From contig DKSD01000068.1 in assembly GCA_002473165.1 (NCBI GenBank), positions 1 through 64,000 of the forward strand: a DNA stretch of 64,000 bases, in the 5' to 3' direction. The notes beneath the pieces were generated by a model that saw only the letters and a program-made list of their open reading frames with translations, ran no database searches and was not told the DNA's origin. The stretch is from Succinatimonas sp. UBA7265 (lineage in GTDB: Bacteria > Pseudomonadota > Gammaproteobacteria > Enterobacterales > Succinivibrionaceae). Positions 59,201 through 64,000 of this stretch are shown one piece after another (position 1 is the first letter of the stretch; every line of letters begins with the position of its first letter). Position numbers and translations under genes: made by a program.

Positions 59201-60742
59201 CTAATAGGTCTGAGTAGACTTGAACTGCGTGATGATCTCAGTCAGCTGTTTGACCACATCATCGTTGTAGTCAGGCTTCTCTTCGATTGCATCAAGCACC
59301 TTGCCGTACTTGGAATGACCAAACTCGAGCAGCGCTTTCTCAAAAGCGGAGATCTTCTTGAGGTCAACATCCTCAAGGAAACCGCGCTCCGCGGCGAAAA
59401 TCACCAAAGCCTGTTCAGAGACCGACAGCGGAGAATACTGCGGCTGCTTCATCAGTTCGGTAACCTTCTGGCCGTGATTGAGCTGCTTGCGGGTGGCTTC
59501 ATCCAGATCAGATGAAAACTGCGAGAATGCAGCCAGCTCACGGTACTGCGCCAGAGCGGTACGAATGCCGCCTGAGAGCTTCTTAATAACCTTGGTCTGG
59601 GCACTGCCGCCGACACGGGACACCGAGATGCCAGGATCCACAGCAGGGCGGTTGCCTGCGTTGAACATGCTGGTGGTCAGGAAGATCTGGCCGTCGGTGA
59701 TCGAAATAACGTTGGTCGGAATAAATGCCGAAACGTCACCTGCCTGAGTCTCGATGATCGGCAGAGCGGTCAGTGAACCGGTCTTGCCTTTCACTTTGCC
59801 GCCTGAAAGCTTCTCGAGATACTCGGCATTGACACGCGCCGCTCTCTCAAGCAGTCTTGAATGCAGGTAGAAAACGTCGCCAGGGTAAGCCTCACGCCCA
59901 GGCGGACGGCGCAGCAGCAGCGAAATCTGGCGGTAAGCCACAGCGTGCTTTGACAGATCGTCATAAACGATGAGCGCATCCTCGCCGTGATCCATGAAAT
60001 ACTCGCCCATGGCGCAGCCTGCGTATGGGGCGATGTACTGCAATGCAGCGGTGTCAGCGGCTGATGCCACCACCACGATGGTGTGATCCAAAGCGCCGTA
60101 ATCGGCAAGCTTCTTCACCACGCCGGCGATCGTGGATGCCTTCTGGCCGATGGCCACATAAATGCACCTGACGCCTGATTTCTTTTGGTTGATGATGGTG
60201 TCGATGGCCAGCGCGGTCTTGCCGACCTGGCGGTCGCCGATGATCAGCTCACGCTGACCGCGGCCGATCGGGATCATGGAGTCGACTGACTTGTAACCTG
60301 TCTGAATAGGCTGATTGACGCCCTGGCGCGCGATCACGCCCGGAGCGATCTTCTCAACCGGGTAGAAACCGTCATTGGCGATGGGACCTTTGCCGTCAAC
60401 CGGCTCGCCCAACGCATTCACCACTCGGCCCAGCATTGCATTGCCGACCGGGACGTTCAAAATCTTGCCGGTGCTCTTAACCTTCATTCCCTCCGACAGG
60501 GCGGTATAAGGTCCTAAGACAATGGCACCGACGGAATCCCTTTCAAGGTTCAGCGCAAGGCCGTAAAGATCATTGCCGAAGTCGAGCATTTCGCCCTGCA
60601 TGACGTTGGCAAGACCATGGATCCTGACAATACCGTCATTCAGCGAGACGATCGTCCCTTCGTCACGGGCCTCAGTTACAACCTTGAACTGCTGAATTCT
60701 CTCTTTAATGAGATCAGCAATTTCAGTTGAATTAAGCTGCAT
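59201..60742 (-). CDS. atpA: ATP synthase alpha subunit
   Basis: Alpha provides the non-catalytic nucleotide sites of F1. The 513-residue protein has the P-loop GDRQVGKTALAIDTI near 170-184, LSKHAVAYRQISLLLRRPPGREAYPGDVFYLHSRLLERAA, and the arginine-finger region SISRVGGSAQTK-like (ISVSRVGGSAQTKVIKKL). Same length as E. coli AtpA. It is 14 bp after atpH. Confidence 0.97.
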   Translation of the reverse strand: MQLNSTEIADLIKERIQQFKVVTEARDEGTIVSLNDGIVRIHGLANVMQGEMLDFGNDLYGLALNLERDSVGAIVLGPYTALSEGMKVKSTGKILNVPVGNAMLGRVVNALGEPVDGKGPIANDGFYPVEKIAPGVIARQGVNQPIQTGYKSVDSMIPIGRGQRELIIGDRQVGKTALAIDTIINQKKSGVRCIYVAIGQKASTIAGVVKKLADYGALDHTIVVVASAADTAALQYIAPYAGCAMGEYFMDHGEDALIVYDDLSKHAVAYRQISLLLRRPPGREAYPGDVFYLHSRLLERAARVNAEYLEKLSGGKVKGKTGSLTALPIIETQAGDVSAFIPTNVISITDGQIFLTTSMFNAGNRPAVDPGISVSRVGGSAQTKVIKKLSGGIRTALAQYRELAAFSQFSSDLDEATRKQLNHGQKVTELMKQPQYSPLSVSEQALVIFAAERGFLEDVDLKKISAFEKALLEFGHSKYGKVLDAIEEKPDYNDDVVKQLTEIITQFKSTQTY

Positions 60743-60756
60743 ATTTGTCCTTTTAT

Positions 60757-61287
60757 CTATCTGAGGGTGGAAGACAGTTCAGTTAAGCTGGTCTTCAGAC
60801 TTGCATCGATAACTTTGTCACCGATCTTCAGCACGGCTCCGCCGATCAGCGAAGGATCGATTTTGCTGTGAAGATTGATGCTGCATCCGTATTTTTGGGA
60901 AAGCTTCGCTTTAAGCGGTTCCAAGTCCGCCGGGGCAAACTTTCTTGCAGAAATAAGCTCAACGTCCATGAGTTTGTCATGAGCGTTTCTCATGGCGGTA
61001 AAGAGCTCGTAAATCTGAGGCAAAACCTCAAATCTGCCGTTGGTCCCTAACACCCTGACAAAGTTCTCGCCTTCGGGAGTAAGCAGATCCTTGAGGAGCT
61101 TTACGAGTTCCTCGGACGCATCCTCACTGCTCGAAGAATTCTTGAGGAAGGCCAGATAGTACTGGTTGCTGCAGGCCTCGGACATCGCGCACAGCATGTT
61201 CTGCCACTCGTCGAGCTTTTGCTCTTCAAGTGCCAGTTTAAACACAGCTTCCGCGTAAGGTCTGGCAACAGTTATGTTTTCAGCCAT
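60757..61287 (-). CDS. atpH: ATP synthase delta subunit
   Basis: Delta links the peripheral stalk b2 to the top of F1. The 176-residue protein (E. coli 177) starts MAENITVARPYAEAVFKLALEE and has the C-terminal IGGAVLKIGDKVIDASLKTSLTEL. It is 18 bp after atpF. Confidence 0.93.
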   Translation of the reverse strand: MAENITVARPYAEAVFKLALEEQKLDEWQNMLCAMSEACSNQYYLAFLKNSSSSEDASEELVKLLKDLLTPEGENFVRVLGTNGRFEVLPQIYELFTAMRNAHDKLMDVELISARKFAPADLEPLKAKLSQKYGCSINLHSKIDPSLIGGAVLKIGDKVIDASLKTSLTELSSTLR

Positions 61288-61305
61288 TTACTTCCTCCGG
61301 TGCGA

Positions 61306-61776
61306 TCACAGCATGCTCTCGATGCTTCTGAGCGCGCCTTTGTCAGTTTCGGCGTTCGCCTTTTCCATGAGGATCTTCTCCGCACCGGCCACTGCCAGCT
61401 GGGAGATCTGGCTTCTGAGATCTTCCTGAGCTTTGTTGCGCTCAGCTTCAATCTCAGCCCTGGCCTGCGCCAGGATTTTTGCCTTTTCCTCTCCGGCTTC
61501 GCTCTGAGCCCTGTCCAGGATCTCAGCTCTCTGCTTGTTGGCATCCTCGATGATCTTTTGCGCCTGATCACGAGCCTGCTTTAAGGTGTCTTTGGCACCT
61601 GAGGTAGCCAGTTCCAGAGTCTTCTTGGCTTTTTCCGCATTCGAAAGACCGTCAGCGATCTCTTTCTGGCGCTTCTCGATGACATTCATCAGAGGCGGCC
61701 AGATGTATTTCATGCAGATAACCGCAAAGATCAGGAATGCAACTGCCTGTCCTAAAAAAGTGGCATTGATTTCCAA
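61306..61776 (-). CDS. atpF: ATP synthase b subunit
   Basis: The b subunit dimer forms the peripheral stalk. The 156-residue protein has an N-terminal membrane segment (NATFLGQAVAFLIFAVICMKYIWPPL) followed by a long charged helix rich in Ala, Lys, Glu and Gln. Same length as E. coli AtpF (156). It is between atpE and atpH. Confidence 0.95.
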   Translation of the reverse strand: MEINATFLGQAVAFLIFAVICMKYIWPPLMNVIEKRQKEIADGLSNAEKAKKTLELATSGAKDTLKQARDQAQKIIEDANKQRAEILDRAQSEAGEEKAKILAQARAEIEAERNKAQEDLRSQISQLAVAGAEKILMEKANAETDKGALRSIESML

Positions 61777-61815
61777 CTCAGGACCCCCTTGCGTTCATCA
61801 GTCTTGAGGTTAATC

Positions 61816-62046
61816 TCAGGCCACTGCGAACATGACGTACATGCCCAGGCCGACAGCGATCATAGGGATGGCGTCGACCAGACCCATGACGATGAAGAAC
61901 TGAGTGCGCAGCAGCGAGAGCAGATCAGGCTGCCTGGCAGCGCCTTCAAGGAACTTGCCGCCAAGAATGCCGATGCCGATGGCACCGCCAATTGCCGCTA
62001 AGCCCATCATCAGACCGGCTGCCAGATAAAGCATGGTTGCATCCAT
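61816..62046 (-). CDS. atpE: ATP synthase c subunit
   Basis: The c subunit builds the rotating proton ring of Fo. The 76-residue hairpin protein has two membrane helices joined by the polar loop ARQPDL, and the ion-binding carboxylate is Asp in FIVMGLVDAIPMI, as in E. coli. The lack of the sodium-site Gln and Glu residues indicates proton coupling. Confidence 0.97.
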   Translation of the reverse strand: MDATMLYLAAGLMMGLAAIGGAIGIGILGGKFLEGAARQPDLLSLLRTQFFIVMGLVDAIPMIAVGLGMYVMFAVA

Positions 62047-62070
62047 TTTTTTTCTCCTAAAAAAACAAAA

Positions 62071-63033
62071 CTATTCGTCGTCTTCGCTGGCCATTGACAG
62101 GTAAACAATCGTCAGCACCATGAAGATAAATGCCTGAAGGGTAACGATCAGGATGTGGAAAATCGCCCAAGGCACATTCAGCGTCCACTGAATCCACCAC
62201 AAAGGCAGCAGCGCGATCAGGATAAAGATCATCTCGCCAGCGTACATATTCCCAAAGAGTCGCAAGCCCAGTGAAATCGGTTTGGAGAGCAGCGAAACGC
62301 CCTCGAGGACAAAGTTAACCGGGATGAAAGCCCAGTGGTTGAAAGGGTGCAGCGTCAGGCTCTTGATAAATCCCATGACTCCGATGTTCTTAAACGAGAA
62401 AGCGAAGATCAGCAGGAACACTGAGCACGACATGGCCATGGTGATGTTGACGTCAGCTGACGGCACCACGCGCAGGAACGGCACGCCTAAGAATTTTGCA
62501 GTTTCAGGCACGAGGTCTATAGGCAGCAGATCCATGAGGTTCATCATGAAAATCCACGCAAAGACTGTAAGGGAAAGCGGGGCTATCAAAGCGCTTTTGC
62601 GCTTGAAGATGCCGCTTGCCATATCCCTGACCATGCAAAAGATCATTTCCAGGAAGCACTGGAATTTGCCAGGGACGCCTGACTTGGTCTTTTTGGCCGC
62701 ATATCTGAACAACAGCAGGAAGAACACACCCAAAATGACGGTAATTCCAAGGGAATCGAGATTGAGGGTGTAGGGATTGAAGATCGTTGACGATTTAGCT
62801 TCAGGCAGCACGCCGACGCATGTGCCGTGGCCCAGATCTGACAAATAGCACTTTTCAGTCTGCAGCTGCGCCATGCACTGGGCGTGTTCAGCGCCGCTTA
62901 ACGCCTGGCACTTTTCAAAAGCGGCAGGATCGGCAGGCTTAACGCTGTCCACCACGGAAAAATCGCGCAAATCGATCTGAAGAAAGTGAAGGTGATGCGA
63001 AATGTATTCTTGAGAATTGCTCTCTGACGACAT
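62071..63033 (-). CDS. atpB: ATP synthase a subunit with periplasmic Cys-rich insertion
   Basis: The a subunit contains the proton half-channels of Fo. The 320-residue protein shows the essential Arg in SLGLRLFGNMYAGEMIF and the C-terminal WAIFHILIVTLQAFIFMVLTIVYLSMA. It is about 50 residues longer than E. coli AtpB (271). The N-terminus YISHHLHFLQIDLRDFSVVD aligns with E. coli [20 protein letters not shown], but an extra segment of roughly 40 residues follows, with four cysteines (42, 53, 62, 72), before the first membrane helix. This part faces the periplasm in E. coli, so two disulphides are plausible. The frame is continuous. Confidence 0.95.
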   Translation of the reverse strand: MSSESNSQEYISHHLHFLQIDLRDFSVVDSVKPADPAAFEKCQALSGAEHAQCMAQLQTEKCYLSDLGHGTCVGVLPEAKSSTIFNPYTLNLDSLGITVILGVFFLLLFRYAAKKTKSGVPGKFQCFLEMIFCMVRDMASGIFKRKSALIAPLSLTVFAWIFMMNLMDLLPIDLVPETAKFLGVPFLRVVPSADVNITMAMSCSVFLLIFAFSFKNIGVMGFIKSLTLHPFNHWAFIPVNFVLEGVSLLSKPISLGLRLFGNMYAGEMIFILIALLPLWWIQWTLNVPWAIFHILIVTLQAFIFMVLTIVYLSMASEDDE

Positions 63034-63090
63034 GGATCTGCACCTGTTTCTGAATTAGCCGATCGGCTGTGAGTATTGCTGAAATTAAGA

Positions 63091-63507
63091 CTATTTCTTT
63101 TTGATGTCAATGAAAGAAAGCTGTTCAGATCTCTCAAAAATGAATTCTTTTGAAATAAGTCGCACGATCACCGAAAAAACGAAAACAATTATCAGAATTG
63201 GCGCATTCAAATGCAGAAAAATGAAACAAAATCCGAGGATCAGGATCAGCACCATGTATTTAAGCACCATGGCGTAGACGGCATCATATAAGGTTGAAGC
63301 CGCAGTTGCCTTAAGGCGGTCGTGGCGGTGAAGCGCCAGTTCAAAACACAGCTGCGGAATAAAGAAAGCGGCAAATCCGGCGCCTGCCGACAGAGCTGAA
63401 TTGATCAGATCTTTGCCTGAGCACAGCGCCCACAGCAATGTCAAAACCACCGATACACTCAGCACCAGCGCATCGGTGATCAAAGAAAAGCGTTTCTCTT
63501 TAAGCAT
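63091..63507 (-). CDS. atpI: ATP synthase assembly protein AtpI
   Basis: AtpI is a small membrane protein that aids c-ring assembly and is not part of the finished enzyme. The 138-residue protein has four hydrophobic segments (LVLSVSVVLTLLWALC, GAGFAAFFIPQLCFELAL, VLKYMVLILILGFCFIFLHL, ILIIVFVFSVIVRLIS). It overlaps the end of parB by 8 bp and precedes atpB by 57 bp, the usual place. Confidence 0.88.
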   Translation of the reverse strand: MLKEKRFSLITDALVLSVSVVLTLLWALCSGKDLINSALSAGAGFAAFFIPQLCFELALHRHDRLKATAASTLYDAVYAMVLKYMVLILILGFCFIFLHLNAPILIIVFVFSVIVRLISKEFIFERSEQLSFIDIKKK

Positions 63508-64000
63508 CGCTTGCAGGCAGCCCTAAAAGCTCCCGGATGCGCTTAAATTCTTCTTCTGATTTATAAGCCAAAACGAATTTACCGCGCTTGGTGTTGCTGC
63601 CTACCAGGCTGCATTTTATGCCTTCAAAGCGATTTGACAGTTCCTGCTGGACAATCTCAAGCTCATCAGGCAGTTTTTTGTCCTTGGAACCGCTGTTTTT
63701 TCCGGACGCGAGTTTCTTGACAAATTCCTCAGCCTGCCTGACGGAAAGGCCTTTTTTGGCGATGTACGCTGCAGCCTTGGACTGCAAATCGCGCTCAAGC
63801 GACATCACGACTTTGGCATGCCCGAGATCGATGCTGCGCTCAGCCAAAAGCTGCTTAACATCGTCTGCCAGCGCATTGATGCGCAGCAGGTTCGTTACAG
63901 TGCTGCGCGATTTGCCGATCGAGGACGCCAGCTCTTCCTGGGTCATATTGCACTGGCTGAGCATCTGATCCAAAGCGTAAGCCTGTTCAACCGGGTTTAA
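63500..64000 (-). CDS. parB: Chromosome partitioning protein ParB (partial; start beyond window)
   Basis: ParB binds parS sites near the origin, slides as a CTP-dependent clamp, and is moved by ParA. The visible 166 residues are the central and C-terminal parts: LNPVEQAYALDQML, the helix-turn-helix MTQEELASSIGKSRSTVTNLLRI, AKVVMSLERDLQ, and a C-terminal dimerisation domain. The N-terminal CTP-binding half lies past base 64000. The parB-atpI junction places this end of the window near the replication origin in many gammaproteobacteria. Confidence 0.93.
   Translation of the reverse strand, partial: LNPVEQAYALDQMLSQCNMTQEELASSIGKSRSTVTNLLRINALADDVKQLLAERSIDLGHAKVVMSLERDLQSKAAAYIAKKGLSVRQAEEFVKKLASGKNSGSKDKKLPDELEIVQQELSNRFEGIKCSLVGSNTKRGKFVLAYKSEEEFKRIRELLGLPASDA

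Overview
The window is an uninterrupted stretch of chromosome from a gammaproteobacterium. It is GC-rich and tightly packed, and I see no rRNA, tRNA, CRISPR array, insertion sequence or prophage. The ATP-type PEP carboxykinase (pckA) reads, from memory, very like the enzyme of succinate-producing Anaerobiospirillum. Together with gammaproteobacterial synteny blocks (parB-atpIBEFHAGDC, mreBCD-maf-tldD, mlaFEDCB / kdsC-lptCAB-rpoN-hpf-ptsN-rapZ, yibN-secB-gpsA divergent from gpmI) this suggests the family Succinivibrionaceae. That is inference from remembered sequences, not a database result.

Layout. 1-7.4 kb: flavin oxidoreductase, LPS inner-core pair kdkA / heptosyltransferase, coaD, mutM, rpmBG, an exported flavodoxin, coaBC-dut. 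7.4-11.9 kb: arginine genes argF-argG-argH and nudE. 11.9-17.5 kb: Hsp15, Hsp33, an Fsr-like exporter, ribB, a BioH-like esterase, an unknown Ala/Ser-rich protein and greB. 17.5-20.1 kb: pckA and nfuA, divergent across a signal-rich spacer. 20.1-27 kb: L-arabinose isomerase with a sugar ABC transporter, whose binding protein is divergent across a 666-bp regulatory region. 27-35 kb: an HD-GYP response regulator, gpsA-secB-yibN, gpmI, pmbA, a BASS-type transporter and a DUF2750 protein. 35-43.6 kb: uvrA, ssb, mreBCD, maf, tldD. 43.6-53.4 kb: darP with the mla lipid-transport operon, then the kdsC-lpt-rpoN-hpf-ptsN-rapZ run. 53.4-56.4 kb: rsmD, ftsY, rpoH. 56.4-64 kb: the complete F1Fo ATP synthase operon and a partial parB.

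How the genes fit together. PckA, GpmI and an H+-type ATP synthase fit a fermentative, succinate-forming sugar metabolism, with AraA and the ABC transporter supplying pentose. KdkA, OpsX-like heptosyltransferase, KdsC, LptCAB and MlaBCDEF build and maintain the outer membrane. PmbA and TldD, partners in peptide maturation or proteolysis, are both present but lie in different operons.

No obviously new multi-gene system is present. The most unusual signals are these: (a) a repeated leader design, a GC hairpin plus U-tract touching the Shine-Dalgarno, before pckA, greB and argF; (b) two palindromes over the pckA promoter; (c) three GCATTAAT repeats spaced exactly 11 bp; (d) a LacI-type operator and a 30-bp-spaced direct repeat between the arabinose transporter genes; (e) a four-cysteine insertion in ATP synthase subunit a; (f) a secreted flavodoxin and an unrecognised low-complexity protein; (g) several conserved operons that have lost members (ftsEX, rng-yhdP, kdsD, grxC, npr).
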